A stretch of DNA of 64,000 nucleotides from Pseudomonas amygdali (GTDB lineage Bacteria; Pseudomonadota; Gammaproteobacteria; Pseudomonadales; Pseudomonadaceae): positions 1 to 64,000 of the forward strand of contig NZ_LKBW01000013.1 in NCBI RefSeq assembly GCF_002699855.1, read 5' to 3'. Below are positions 8,334 to 17,292 of the stretch, in pieces. The stretch's first letter is position 1. Each line of letters starts with the position of its first letter. The translations under genes and the position numbers were made by a program. The notes below the pieces were generated by a model. It ran no database searches and was not told where the DNA came from. It saw only the letters and a list, made by a program, of their open reading frames with translations.

Positions 8334-9491
8334 ATGCAAGGATTTTCCGCCACTCTGTCGACCACAACCCTGTTGAAAAAGACCTTCCTGGGCGCAGCGG
8401 TCATGTCGGGCCTGATGCTGTCATCCGGTATGGCAGCGGCGGCGGATGCACCGGGCAAGGTGCTGAGCGAAAAATACGGTCTGCCCTGGCCAGCCGTGAT
8501 CGCCCATCGCGGAGCTTCGTTCGATGCTCCGGAAGAGACCATTCCGGCGTATACCCTGGCACGCGACCTGGGCGCGGACTATCTGGAGATGGACATCCAG
8601 CGCACTAAAGATGGCGTGCTGATAGCGCTGCACGATGACGTACTGGAACGCACGACCAATATTGCCGAAGTGTTCCCGACACGGGTCAAGGACCCGGTCA
8701 GCACCTTCACCCTGGCGGAGCTCAAGCAACTGGACGCCGGCTCATGGTTCAACAAGGCTTACCCCGACCGGGCGCGCGCAAGCTACAGCGGGTTGCAGAT
8801 CCTGACGCTGGATGAGGTCATCGACATCGCCGAAGGCGGCGCGAACAAGCCTGGGCTGTATATCGAGACCAAGGTGCCGAACAAGTTTCCCGGTGTCGAA
8901 GCCGATCTTAAAAAGGTGCTGACCAAACGTGGCTGGCTGGCTCAGCGTCCGGCCGCAGCGGCTGGTCATGTGAACGTAGCGCACATGTCGGGGCGCGTGG
9001 TATTGCAGACGTTCGAGAAGCAGAGCCTGGAGCTGCTGCAAAAAGAAATGCCGAAAGTGCCCAAGGTCATGCTGCTATGGATTGGCGAAGGCTCGATAGA
9101 GCCTAAATCCAGCGTCGCGTTCAAAGACTCGGGGGCCAAGGACAAGGCCAGCTACTACGCAGCGCAGGAAGTCAAATCGCCGGAGGAATTCCAGAAGTGG
9201 ATTGACTGGGCCAAGGCTCATGGTGCGATCGGCACCGGCCCTTCTTCGCAACTGGCCAAGGGTGGCGATCAGAGCTACATGGACCTGGTAAAACCCTGGA
9301 TGAACAACCTGACCCACGAGAAAGGCATGGTGATCCACCCTTACACGGTGGACGACGCAGAGGACTTCAAGCGGATCAGTAATGACGGGGTTGACGGTTT
9401 CTTCACCAACCGCACTGCCGAACTGTTGAAGTTCTACGGGCGGCCAGCGAAAGAGAGCATCGAGACGATTCTGAAGCGTAACGGCTACTGA
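8334..9491 (+). CDS. glpQ: periplasmic glycerophosphodiester phosphodiesterase, GlpQ type
   Basis: Hydrolyses glycerophosphodiesters to glycerol-3-phosphate and an alcohol in the periplasm; 385 aa. A signal peptide is clear: KK near the start, a hydrophobic stretch, and an AAAADA cleavage region at about residue 37. The GDPD TIM-barrel signature is present as AHRGASFDAPEET, LEMDIQRTKDG and LHDD, supplying the metal and catalytic His/Glu/Asp residues. ATG at 8334 follows AAGGAACC; an in-frame codon 48 bases upstream would mask the signal peptide. It is followed by a bidirectional terminator. Confidence 0.88.
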   Translation: MQGFSATLSTTTLLKKTFLGAAVMSGLMLSSGMAAAADAPGKVLSEKYGLPWPAVIAHRGASFDAPEETIPAYTLARDLGADYLEMDIQRTKDGVLIALHDDVLERTTNIAEVFPTRVKDPVSTFTLAELKQLDAGSWFNKAYPDRARASYSGLQILTLDEVIDIAEGGANKPGLYIETKVPNKFPGVEADLKKVLTKRGWLAQRPAAAAGHVNVAHMSGRVVLQTFEKQSLELLQKEMPKVPKVMLLWIGEGSIEPKSSVAFKDSGAKDKASYYAAQEVKSPEEFQKWIDWAKAHGAIGTGPSSQLAKGGDQSYMDLVKPWMNNLTHEKGMVIHPYTVDDAEDFKRISNDGVDGFFTNRTAELLKFYGRPAKESIETILKRNGY

Positions 9492-9499
9492 TCGACTGG

Positions 9500-9525
9500 C
9501 TGGCCGCATCCTGCGATGCGGCCAG
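9500..9525. terminator. bidirectional hairpin between glpQ and the TonB receptor gene
   Basis: An 11-bp perfect stem (CTGGCCGCATC / GATGCGGCCAG) with a CTGC loop lies between the two convergent genes. T-runs are weak on both sides. Confidence 0.6.
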
Positions 9526-9535
9526 CGCCGATTGA

Positions 9536-11722
9536 TCAGAAATCGATGGTGCCGGACAGCTTCAAGGTGCGTGGCTCGCCTTGAGTCAGATAACCCCCAT
9601 TGGCCGATGCCCAATAATCCTTGTTCATCAGGTTTTCGACGTTGGCACGCAGCGTGACGTCCTTTTGCGCAACGTTGAAGGTATAACGCGCGGCCAGATC
9701 GAAACGGTTCCAGGTCGGAATGCTCAGATTGTTGGCAGAGTCGACGTATTGCCCGCCGGTGCGCAGCATGCGCGCGTTGATGGCTGCGCCTGCGATGCCT
9801 GGAACATCCCAGTCGGCACCCGCATTGAACTGAAAGGTCGGCACACCAATGGCCCTGTTGCCATCGTTGCTGCCACCCGACGTGCCGCTCACCTCGGTGT
9901 CCATCAGAGTAAGACCGGCCAGCAGACGCAGGCCGCTGACAGGCTCTCCGAACACGTTCATTTCCACGCCACGGTTGCGCTGCTCGCCATCACGGACGTA
10001 GCGCGTTCCGCTGCCATCCTGAATCTGGTAGCCATCAGTCGGTTGTTCGATACGGTATACACCCAGGCTTGCACCGAAGGTGCCCATGTCCAGCTTCACG
10101 CCCGCTTCAATCTGTTTTGAACGCGCCGGCGCGAACACCTCGCCAGGGTTGATCGTCACGGTGCTCGGCGCCGTCGGCCCCTGCGCAAGGCCTTCAATGC
10201 GGTTTGCATAGAACGACACATAGCGCCAAGGCTTGAACACCAGCCCGTAGACCGGCGTGGTGATTGCCTCGTCATACAGTGCGTTGCGCGGGCCGCTGCC
10301 ATAGTCGTAGCCCTGGACGCGCAGTTGCTGGCGACGCAGGCCTGCGGTCAGCAGCAGGCGATCATCGAAAAAGCCCAGCGTGTCGGAGAACGCTACGCTG
10401 CGCATACGGCTCTTGCCGACGATACCGGGATCACTGAGATCGCCACCCGAGAAGCTGTCCAGCGCAGGACGTGTTGTTTCCACTGGGTTGTACAGGTTGC
10501 TGCCAGCCGGACTGCCGAACAGGTAGGCACTGCGCTGCTCGGTCCAGATGCCGGACAGACCGAAGTTGACCTTGTGACTGACCGCGCCGGTCTGCAGCTT
10601 GCCGTTGATGCCGGCCATGGCTGTCTTGTTGTCTTCGTCATGCGGAATGGAAGACGGTGACGCCGTGATGTTGCCTGCGGCGTCATTGATAGTCGGCGAG
10701 CCATAGATACCGTTTTCACGGGTGTGCTTGGCACCGGCTGCAGCGTACAGCGTCCAGTCATCGTTGAGGTCGTATTCGGCCCGGCTCATGCCGAAGGTGT
10801 CTTCGGTTTCGGTCCAGGTCCAGTTCGGCGCGTAATTGGTGTCGGCATCCGGTGCATGCGGCACACGGGTCAGGCCACTGCCAACGAACACCATGTTGCG
10901 ATTCTGATTGATGCGCTGCTTCTGGTAGGCAAAATCGCCGGAAAGACGGAAGTTGTCACCCTGATAATCAAGCCCCAGCGCGAACAGCTTGCTGCGATGC
11001 TCTTCGTCTTCAACGCCGGTCTCGCCTTCGCGCTGAGACAGGTTGAGACGCGCGCCGAATCGATTGTCTTCGCCAAAGCGCTGACCAAGGTCCAGGTGTT
11101 CGCCGATCCGGCCGTCGCTGCTGATGTCGGTGGTAAAACGCCGTGTCGGCGTGTCCTGCGCGCGCCTGGGTTGCAGGTTCACGCCACCGCCAATACCGGA
11201 GCCGGTCGGTGTCACGCCGTTGATAAAGGCATTGGGGCCTTTGAAAACCTCAACCCGCTCCAGCGCATCGGTGGAGATGATCTGGCGCGGCAGCACGCCG
11301 TAGAGGCCGTTGTAGGAAATATCATCGGTGGTCAGTTTGAGGCCACGAATGACGAAGATCTTCGAGGCGTTGGCATAGCCGCTTGACTGGCGAACCGATG
11401 CATCATTGAGCAGCACATCGCCGATGTCTTCGGCCTGCTGGTCCTCGATCAATTGTTCGGTGTAGCTGGTCATGGTGAACGGCACGTCCATGACGTCGGC
11501 ATTGCCCAGAACGCCCAACTGCCCGCCACGAGCCACTTGCCCGCCTGCGTACACGGGCGGTAGCGCGTGCGGGTCGGCCTTGTCGGCACTGATATCGGTC
11601 TCTCCGAGAACCATCGGGCCTTCCTGCTGACTGGCGGCAGCAGTAGCGGCCCAGGCCGGAGAACCAATGGAACAGCAAAATGCGAGCAACGTGAGGCGCA
11701 TCGGGATCGATGGGATGTGCAT
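9536..11722 (-). CDS. TonB-dependent siderophore receptor
   Basis: Outer-membrane receptor of up to 728 aa. After the signal peptide (ending SPAWAA) there is a TonB-box-like MVLGETDISA, then a plug domain with VPFTMTSYTEQLIEDQQAEDIGDVL and RVEVFKGPNAFINGV, and a 22-strand barrel ending in the usual aromatic C-terminus (GTIDF). No N-terminal STN signalling domain is seen, so it is a plain transporter rather than a transducer. The start may be the Met at 11701 (MRLTLLAF). A Fur-box-like site is upstream, so iron repression is expected. No siderophore biosynthesis or sigma-factor genes adjoin it; the ligand is unknown. Confidence 0.88.
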   Translation of the reverse strand: MHIPSIPMRLTLLAFCCSIGSPAWAATAAASQQEGPMVLGETDISADKADPHALPPVYAGGQVARGGQLGVLGNADVMDVPFTMTSYTEQLIEDQQAEDIGDVLLNDASVRQSSGYANASKIFVIRGLKLTTDDISYNGLYGVLPRQIISTDALERVEVFKGPNAFINGVTPTGSGIGGGVNLQPRRAQDTPTRRFTTDISSDGRIGEHLDLGQRFGEDNRFGARLNLSQREGETGVEDEEHRSKLFALGLDYQGDNFRLSGDFAYQKQRINQNRNMVFVGSGLTRVPHAPDADTNYAPNWTWTETEDTFGMSRAEYDLNDDWTLYAAAGAKHTRENGIYGSPTINDAAGNITASPSSIPHDEDNKTAMAGINGKLQTGAVSHKVNFGLSGIWTEQRSAYLFGSPAGSNLYNPVETTRPALDSFSGGDLSDPGIVGKSRMRSVAFSDTLGFFDDRLLLTAGLRRQQLRVQGYDYGSGPRNALYDEAITTPVYGLVFKPWRYVSFYANRIEGLAQGPTAPSTVTINPGEVFAPARSKQIEAGVKLDMGTFGASLGVYRIEQPTDGYQIQDGSGTRYVRDGEQRNRGVEMNVFGEPVSGLRLLAGLTLMDTEVSGTSGGSNDGNRAIGVPTFQFNAGADWDVPGIAGAAINARMLRTGGQYVDSANNLSIPTWNRFDLAARYTFNVAQKDVTLRANVENLMNKDYWASANGGYLTQGEPRTLKLSGTIDF

Positions 11723-11814
11723 GAAAAGGTCCTGCTGACGAGATGAGCGAGATCGGAAGAAACCTTCCTGGAGATGACCGACTCAGTGGATGCGAAATGC
11801 TACCATATGTTACT

Positions 11815-11833
11815 GGGAATGCTTATCATTAAT
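11815..11833 (-). promoter_or_regulatory. Fur box upstream of the TonB receptor
   Basis: On the minus strand the 19-mer reads ATTAATGATAAGCATTCCC, against the Fur consensus GATAATGATAATCATTATC. The central ATGATAAGCATT core is well matched. It lies about 95 bases before the receptor start, a suitable place for a Fur-repressed promoter. Confidence 0.7.
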
Positions 11834-11970
11834 TTGTGTGCAGGGCGTCACATAACCAACGCTCATCGCTACGTCTCACACAGCAATGCTTTGAAACAGG
11901 TAGGGGACAGCCACCTGAGTGCGACTCTCGTGTAAGCTCGTACGCTATTGGTTTTCCCATCGAGAGGCCT

Positions 11971-13440
11971 ATGCAATCCACTTTCCGACGCTCGACACTG
12001 GCAGCACTTCGTGGTTTTGCCTTGCCGAGCGATGCAATCTCCATTGTTCCTTCTGCCGCCGACTATCGGCGCTGTCTGCTGGAAAGGATCGCTTCGGCCA
12101 CCCGGCGCATCTATATCATCGCGTTGTACCTGCAACAGGATGAAGCCGGTCAGGAGATCCTCGACGCACTGTACGCGGCCAAGGCTGCACGGCCCGAGCT
12201 GGATGTCGTGGTGCTGGTTGACTGGTTCCGCGCGCAGCGGGGTCTGATCGGTGCCGGGCGGCAACCGGGCAACTCGACCTGGTATCAGGCGCAGAACCTT
12301 GAATACGATGAAGAAGTGCCGATCTACGGCGTGCCGGTGCAAACCCGTGAGCTATTCGGCGTGCTGCACCTCAAGGGCAGCGTGATCGACGATTGTGTGA
12401 TCTACAGTGGCGCAAGCATCAACAACGTCTACCTGCACAAGCTCGACAAATACCGTCTGGACCGTTACCACCTGATCGAAAGTGCGCCACTGGCCGACGC
12501 TTTCCAGAACCTGGTCCAGCGCGAAATACTCCCCTCACCGGCGGTGCACCGCCTCGACCTGCAATCGCCACCTGGCTCGCGCAGCATTCGCAGCGAGATT
12601 CGCGCTTTTCGTGCGGACCTGAAACGCGCTGCGTACGACACTTCAGCAGGCGAAAAGGAAAACGGCGAGCTGCGGGTGATTCCGCTGCTGGGCGTCGGGC
12701 CGCGTAACAATCTGAATCGTGCCATCTGCGACCTGATCGCCTCGAGCAAGATCCAGCTGACCATCTGCACGCCGTATTTCAACCTGCCGGTGGCGGTCAC
12801 CCGCGAAATCAATCGGGCGCTCAAGCGCGGTGTGCAGGTCGATATCATCATTGGTGACAAAACCGCCAACGACTTCTTCATCGACCCGGACGAGCCGTTC
12901 AAGGTGATCTCGGCCCTGCCCTATCTGTATGAAATCAGCCTGCGACGCTTTGCCCACAAGCATCAGAAGGCAATCGCGCAGAACCGCCTCAACGTGCACC
13001 TGTGGAAACACGGCGATAATACGTTCCACCTCAAAGGCATCTGGGTCGATCAGCGCTATACGCTGCTGACAGGCAACAACCTGAACCCTCGCGCCTTCAA
13101 TCTTGATTTGGAAAACGCCTTGCTGATCGATGATCCGCAGGGCCAGTGGAGCGAAACGCGCGAGGCGGAAATCGCCCATTTGATGCGCAACACCCAACGC
13201 GTCAACCAGTACGACGAACTCGACACACTGGCCAATTATCCCGAAGGGGTACGCAAATTCCTCAAGCGCGTCAGCCGTGTGCGGGTCGAGCGATTGCTGT
13301 ACCGGATACTCTGCCCCTCAAGCCTGAGGCCGACATGCCTGGCATGTCGGCCATACAACCAAAGAAACAGGGTGTGTCAGGGACGTTTCGCCCCCAACTG
13401 CTTCCACATCTTCTGCGTGATTTTGCGGCGGTTGCTGTAG
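11971..13440 (+). CDS. pssA: CDP-diacylglycerol-serine O-phosphatidyltransferase, PLD-type (PssA)
   Basis: Makes phosphatidylserine from CDP-diacylglycerol and serine, the step leading to phosphatidylethanolamine. It belongs to the phospholipase D superfamily: two HKD-type motifs read HLKGSVIDD (residue about 134) and HLKGIWVDQ (about 350), followed by GNNLNPRAFNLDLENALL. ATG at 11971 has GAGAGG upstream. The E. coli enzyme is 451 aa and ends close to the conserved VERLLYRIL; here the frame continues 42 residues past that point, through a transcript hairpin and 64 bp antisense into ligD, giving 489 aa. The tail is rich in Cys and Arg and looks non-native, so a stop has probably been lost or frameshifted. 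Confidence 0.85.
   Translation: MQSTFRRSTLAALRGFALPSDAISIVPSAADYRRCLLERIASATRRIYIIALYLQQDEAGQEILDALYAAKAARPELDVVVLVDWFRAQRGLIGAGRQPGNSTWYQAQNLEYDEEVPIYGVPVQTRELFGVLHLKGSVIDDCVIYSGASINNVYLHKLDKYRLDRYHLIESAPLADAFQNLVQREILPSPAVHRLDLQSPPGSRSIRSEIRAFRADLKRAAYDTSAGEKENGELRVIPLLGVGPRNNLNRAICDLIASSKIQLTICTPYFNLPVAVTREINRALKRGVQVDIIIGDKTANDFFIDPDEPFKVISALPYLYEISLRRFAHKHQKAIAQNRLNVHLWKHGDNTFHLKGIWVDQRYTLLTGNNLNPRAFNLDLENALLIDDPQGQWSETREAEIAHLMRNTQRVNQYDELDTLANYPEGVRKFLKRVSRVRVERLLYRILCPSSLRPTCLACRPYNQRNRVCQGRFAPNCFHIFCVILRRLL
13328..13352. terminator. perfect inverted repeat inside the pssA C-terminal extension
   Basis: A 12-bp perfect inverted repeat with a single-base centre (GGCCGACATGCC-T-GGCATGTCGGCC) lies just after the codons for the conserved PssA end. 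It probably served as a transcription terminator between pssA and the convergent ligD. There is no long T-run. Confidence 0.5.
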
Positions 13441-15977
13441 CCTGCCCACGGGTCGGCCTTGAGTTTCTTTAAACGCTGCTCAAGGTTGGTGATGTCCCAC
13501 TGCGCCGAGGATTTCAGGCCTGCCAGTTCATCCAGAGCAATCGGCACCGAGACCGGCAAACCTGGCCGGGCGCGCACCGAATACGCAGTCACGGTGCTGC
13601 CGCCACGGCTGTTGCGCAGGTAATCAATGAAAATTTTCCCTACCCGATTTTTCGGCCCCATGGTCGCGGTGAAGCGTTCGGGCAACTGACGGCTAACGAA
13701 TTCGGCGATAGCCTTGGCGAAGGCTTTAACCGTGTCCCAGTCAGCCTGCCGCGCCAATGGCACGATGATGTGCATGCCCTTGCCGCCGCTGGTCTTGAGA
13801 AAAGCTTCCAGCCCAAGTTCCTCCAGCACGGCGAGCACCATTTGCGTGGCGTCGATCATGCTGCGCCAGGGCAGCGCCGGGTCGGGATCAAGGTCCAGTA
13901 CAAAATGATCCGGCGTTTCGATCCTGTCACGCGTAGCGCCCCAGGTGTGCAACTCGATGGCCCCCATTTGCGCGGCACCGACCAGCGCCTGCAATGAATC
14001 GATCTCCATCAGCGCGGCATGCCCGGGGTCCAGAGCACGATCCAGCTGTTTGATGTGTGGAATCGCAAGATGCTCGGCGTGCTTCTGGAAGAACTGCTCG
14101 CCGTCGATGCCTTCCGGGCAACGCAACAATGCCACAGGACGCTTGTTCAGATAAGGCAGAATCCATTCGGCAATAGACGCGTAGAACTGCGCAAGTTCGA
14201 CCTTGCTGGTGCCGGTCTTGCTGTCGATCACCCGATCCGGATGGCTGATGCCCGTGCCCTCCACGTCCACTTTGCCTTTGCCGGCAGCGGTTTTCTTGCC
14301 TGAACGCGGCGCTGCCGATGTCGATTGCGTCCGGGTCTGGCTGGCAACCCTGGCGGGCTGAGCGTCTTCGCGCACCACCTCACTGGCAGGCTTGTCACTG
14401 CGCAACCCAACAAATGCGGCTTGTCGCACAATGCCTTCGCGGGTCCACTGGGCGAATTCCGCCTCACAGACCAGCTGCGGCTCTACCCACTGCACGCCGC
14501 GGGCCTGAGCCGAGGTCAGTTTTTTCGCCAGGGGCGAATCCTTGCGCTGCAGCGGTTTGAGTTGTTGATAAAGCTGTTCAAGCGTCACCTCACTGAAGCC
14601 GGTGCCCACCCGCCCGGCATAGACCAGCCCTTCATCGCCTTCATTGACCGCCAGCAACAAGGCCCCGAATGCGGAGCGGCTGCCTTGTAGGGCGGTGTAG
14701 CCGACGATCACCAGTTCCTGACGCAACCGGCATTTGAGTTTGATCCAGTCGGCGTTGCGCTTGCCGATATAAACACTGCCGGCCCGCTTGCCGATGACAC
14801 CTTCCAGGCCCATTGCCGCAGCGCTTTCCACAATATCCTGATGCCCGGCCTGAAACGCATCCGAATAACGCAGCAAGCGACTGCGCTGGGCGTCGAGCAC
14901 TTGCTTCAAGGCGTCGCGGCGCCGCTCAAGGGGTACTTCACGCAGATCCTCCGCACTCAGGAACGGCATATCGAACAGGTAATACAGGATGTTTTTGCTG
15001 TTCCCTGCGTCAAAGGCATTCTGCAACCCCTGAAAGTCGGGCAACCCTTGCTCGTCGAGAACCACTACTTCGCCGTCGAACCAACTGTTTTGCAATTTCA
15101 GGCCCTTGAGCGCCTTGACCAGCTCGGGCAGCCGTTCGGTCCAGTCGTGGCCGTTACGGGTGAACAGGCGCACTTCGTCGCCCTGAATGCGGGTCAGAAT
15201 GCGATAGCCATCGAACTTGATCTCATACAGCCAGTCACCCTCTGGCGGTGCATCTACCAACGTGGCCAGTTGCGGCGAAAGGGTTTCCGGGAAAACCGTT
15301 TTCGACTTCTTTTGCGCGGGCTTGCGCGCAGGCTTCGCTGCACCGGCTTTGGCTTTTTCGTTTGCGGCGCTGGCTTTTGGCTTCGCTGGCGCTGCACGCC
15401 CTGCCCCTACGTGCGCGCCGCTGATCACGCTCTGCGGCTGCTCCAGAGTGATGTCATATTCGGCGGCAGGTCGCGCAATGGCGTCCTTTTCTTTGATCAG
15501 CAGCCACTGCTCCTTGCTGCCGCTGCCCGTGAGCCGCGTGCGCACCAGCGCCCAGTCGCCGCTGAGCTTCTCGCCGACCAGGGTAAATTTGAGTTTGCCT
15601 TCCTCATAGGTTTTTTGCGGATCACCGTGCGGCTGCCAGACGCCACGGTCCCAGACAATCACATCACCGCCGCCGTACTGCCCTTTCGGGATGCTGCCCT
15701 CAAAATCGGCATAGTCCAGCGGGTGGTCTTCAACATGCACCGCCAGACGTTTTTGCTTGGGGTCCAGGCTCGGGCCTTTGGGCACCGCCCAGCTCTTGAG
15801 CGTGCCATCCAGCTCCAGTCGAAAGTCGTAGTGCAGGTTGCGTGCGTCATGCTTCTGAATCACGAAACCCAGCGCCTTGGCCTTGGACGAAGACTTGCCT
15901 TTGCGCGTGCTTTCGGCAGGCTCGGAGGTGATGGCAAAATTGCGCTTGCGCGTGTATTCACTGGCGGGCTTGGCCAT
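13377..15977 (-). CDS. ligD: ATP-dependent DNA ligase D (PE-LIG-POL)
   Basis: End-joining ligase of 866 aa with the Pseudomonas domain order. The 3'-phosphoesterase is at residues about 30-180 (KHDARNLHYDFRLELDG). The ligase is at about 230-530: nucleotidyl motif KFDGYR, then WFDGEVVV and EGVIGKRAGS. The primase-polymerase is at about 590-860 (DLDPDP metal site). A Lys/Ala-rich linker joins the first two domains. The ATG at 15977 is preferred because GGAG lies ten bases upstream; an in-frame TTG at 16001 would overlap the ku stop. It forms an operon with ku and converges on pssA. Confidence 0.93.
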   Translation of the reverse strand: MAKPASEYTRKRNFAITSEPAESTRKGKSSSKAKALGFVIQKHDARNLHYDFRLELDGTLKSWAVPKGPSLDPKQKRLAVHVEDHPLDYADFEGSIPKGQYGGGDVIVWDRGVWQPHGDPQKTYEEGKLKFTLVGEKLSGDWALVRTRLTGSGSKEQWLLIKEKDAIARPAAEYDITLEQPQSVISGAHVGAGRAAPAKPKASAANEKAKAGAAKPARKPAQKKSKTVFPETLSPQLATLVDAPPEGDWLYEIKFDGYRILTRIQGDEVRLFTRNGHDWTERLPELVKALKGLKLQNSWFDGEVVVLDEQGLPDFQGLQNAFDAGNSKNILYYLFDMPFLSAEDLREVPLERRRDALKQVLDAQRSRLLRYSDAFQAGHQDIVESAAAMGLEGVIGKRAGSVYIGKRNADWIKLKCRLRQELVIVGYTALQGSRSAFGALLLAVNEGDEGLVYAGRVGTGFSEVTLEQLYQQLKPLQRKDSPLAKKLTSAQARGVQWVEPQLVCEAEFAQWTREGIVRQAAFVGLRSDKPASEVVREDAQPARVASQTRTQSTSAAPRSGKKTAAGKGKVDVEGTGISHPDRVIDSKTGTSKVELAQFYASIAEWILPYLNKRPVALLRCPEGIDGEQFFQKHAEHLAIPHIKQLDRALDPGHAALMEIDSLQALVGAAQMGAIELHTWGATRDRIETPDHFVLDLDPDPALPWRSMIDATQMVLAVLEELGLEAFLKTSGGKGMHIIVPLARQADWDTVKAFAKAIAEFVSRQLPERFTATMGPKNRVGKIFIDYLRNSRGGSTVTAYSVRARPGLPVSVPIALDELAGLKSSAQWDITNLEQRLKKLKADPWAGYSNRRKITQKMWKQLGAKRP

Positions 15978-15997
15978 GTCCGGTGTCTCCGTCTGGC

Positions 15998-16903
15998 TCA
16001 AGAGGCTTTGCTGGTTTTCTTGCGGGCTGCGGGCCGCTTGGGCTTGGCCGCGGCCTTGTCAGCAGGTTTTTCTTTTGCTGCGGGCTTGCTCGCTTTGCCT
16101 TTACTGACGCCCCCCTTGCCCGCCAGGCTGCGTCGCAGCAAGTCGGTGAGGTCAATGACATCGGCACTTTTGCGCTCTTCCTCGGCCGGATCCGTCTCGA
16201 CATCCTCGATCTCGCCTTCGTCTGCCTTGGTTTTGACCAGGTGCATGATCTTTTCCTGAAAAGTGTCGCGGTACTGCTCAGGCTGCCAGTCGGCGCTCAT
16301 GTCCTTGACCAGACGCTTGGCCATGTCGCGTTCGCTCTTGTTCAACTGTGCGTCCGTCACTGCTTCACTCAGTTCCAGTGTGTCCAGCTCACGCACGTCG
16401 GCAGGCCAGCGCAGGATCACCATGACCAGCGCCGACTCCAGCGGCATGACCGCCGCCAGGTGTTCGCGGGTATGCAGCACGACATTGGCCAGTGCCACCT
16501 TTTTGGTGTCGACAAGGGTTTCACGCAGCAGCGCATAGACTTTTTCGCCGCGTTTATCCGGGGTCAGAAAATAAGGCGTGTCGATGTTTTGCAAAGGAAT
16601 CTGCTGGCTGTCGACAAAGGCGAATATGTCGATGGTCTGCGTCGATTTGGGGTGCGCGGAGCGAATTTCTTCTTCGCTGAGTACGACGTAACGATCCTTT
16701 TCGTACTCCACGCCCTTGACGATATTTTCGCTGGTCACCTCCTTGCCGGTGACCTTGTTGATTCGCTTGTAGCCGACCGGGTCCATGCTGCGCTTGTCGA
16801 GCCAGTCGAAGTCGACACTGGTTGACGTTGTCGCCGACACCAGTGCGACCGGTATATGCACCAGCCCGAAGCTGATTGCGCCCTTCCAGATTGCCCTTGC
16901 CAT
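15998..16903 (-). CDS. ku: Ku DNA end-binding protein
   Basis: Homodimeric bacterial Ku (301 aa) that binds double-strand ends and recruits LigD. The core begins ARAIWKGAISFGLVHIPVALV, the universal Ku opening, and spans about residues 1-250. The C-terminal 50 residues are rich in Lys and Ala, the tail type that helps DNA binding and threading in bacterial Ku. It is immediately followed by ligD. End joining of this type is usually a stationary-phase or desiccation-survival function. Confidence 0.95.
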   Translation of the reverse strand: MARAIWKGAISFGLVHIPVALVSATTSTSVDFDWLDKRSMDPVGYKRINKVTGKEVTSENIVKGVEYEKDRYVVLSEEEIRSAHPKSTQTIDIFAFVDSQQIPLQNIDTPYFLTPDKRGEKVYALLRETLVDTKKVALANVVLHTREHLAAVMPLESALVMVILRWPADVRELDTLELSEAVTDAQLNKSERDMAKRLVKDMSADWQPEQYRDTFQEKIMHLVKTKADEGEIEDVETDPAEEERKSADVIDLTDLLRRSLAGKGGVSKGKASKPAAKEKPADKAAAKPKRPAARKKTSKAS

Positions 16904-17292
16904 GGTCTGACTCCTGTTAGTCCTGAAAAAGTGACTGGACCCGTCGAAGAAAAGTTTCGCCGGCCTGACGAGCGCCGGAAAACCCGCGCAGGCGCAACGC
17001 GTTTTTCATCTTGGCAATCTGACTGTCAACGTTTTGGCTTTTGGTGCGAACTGTATTAACGGGATGCTTAGAGCCGTCAAAGCCTTGTAGTAGAGGGGTT
17101 CGCGCAAAGAGAAGCAGGATTTTTCAAGTCACATATGCGTTTAAGATCTAAAAATATGGTTTAACGTTCTTTTGCGGAATAAATCAGACGTTCTATAAAT
17201 GGCCCCACCCCGAACGCTGTTGGCGAACTGTCTGCGAATCAACAGTTGGTCCCGTCAGCTTTCACTCAGCTGATCACTCCCAAGGATTTGTC
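16904..17292. other. 389-bp divergent intergenic region between ku and msuD
   Basis: It must hold the promoters for the ku-ligD operon (leftwards) and msuD-sfnR (rightwards). The part nearest msuD is AT-rich. A heptamer ACGTTCT occurs twice, 24 bp apart (17164 and 17188). No convincing GG-N10-GC sigma-54 promoter was found by eye. No gene is supported here. Confidence 0.4.

Noticed and set aside
14841-16259. 472-codon open frame antisense to ligD/ku
   Set aside because: It lies wholly opposite two well-supported genes, has no ribosome site and no recognisable protein features. High GC content at third positions creates such shadows.
16904-17292. Sigma-54 promoter for msuD-sfnR
   Set aside because: Several GG and GC pairs were checked but none had the required ten-base spacing with a good TTGC element.
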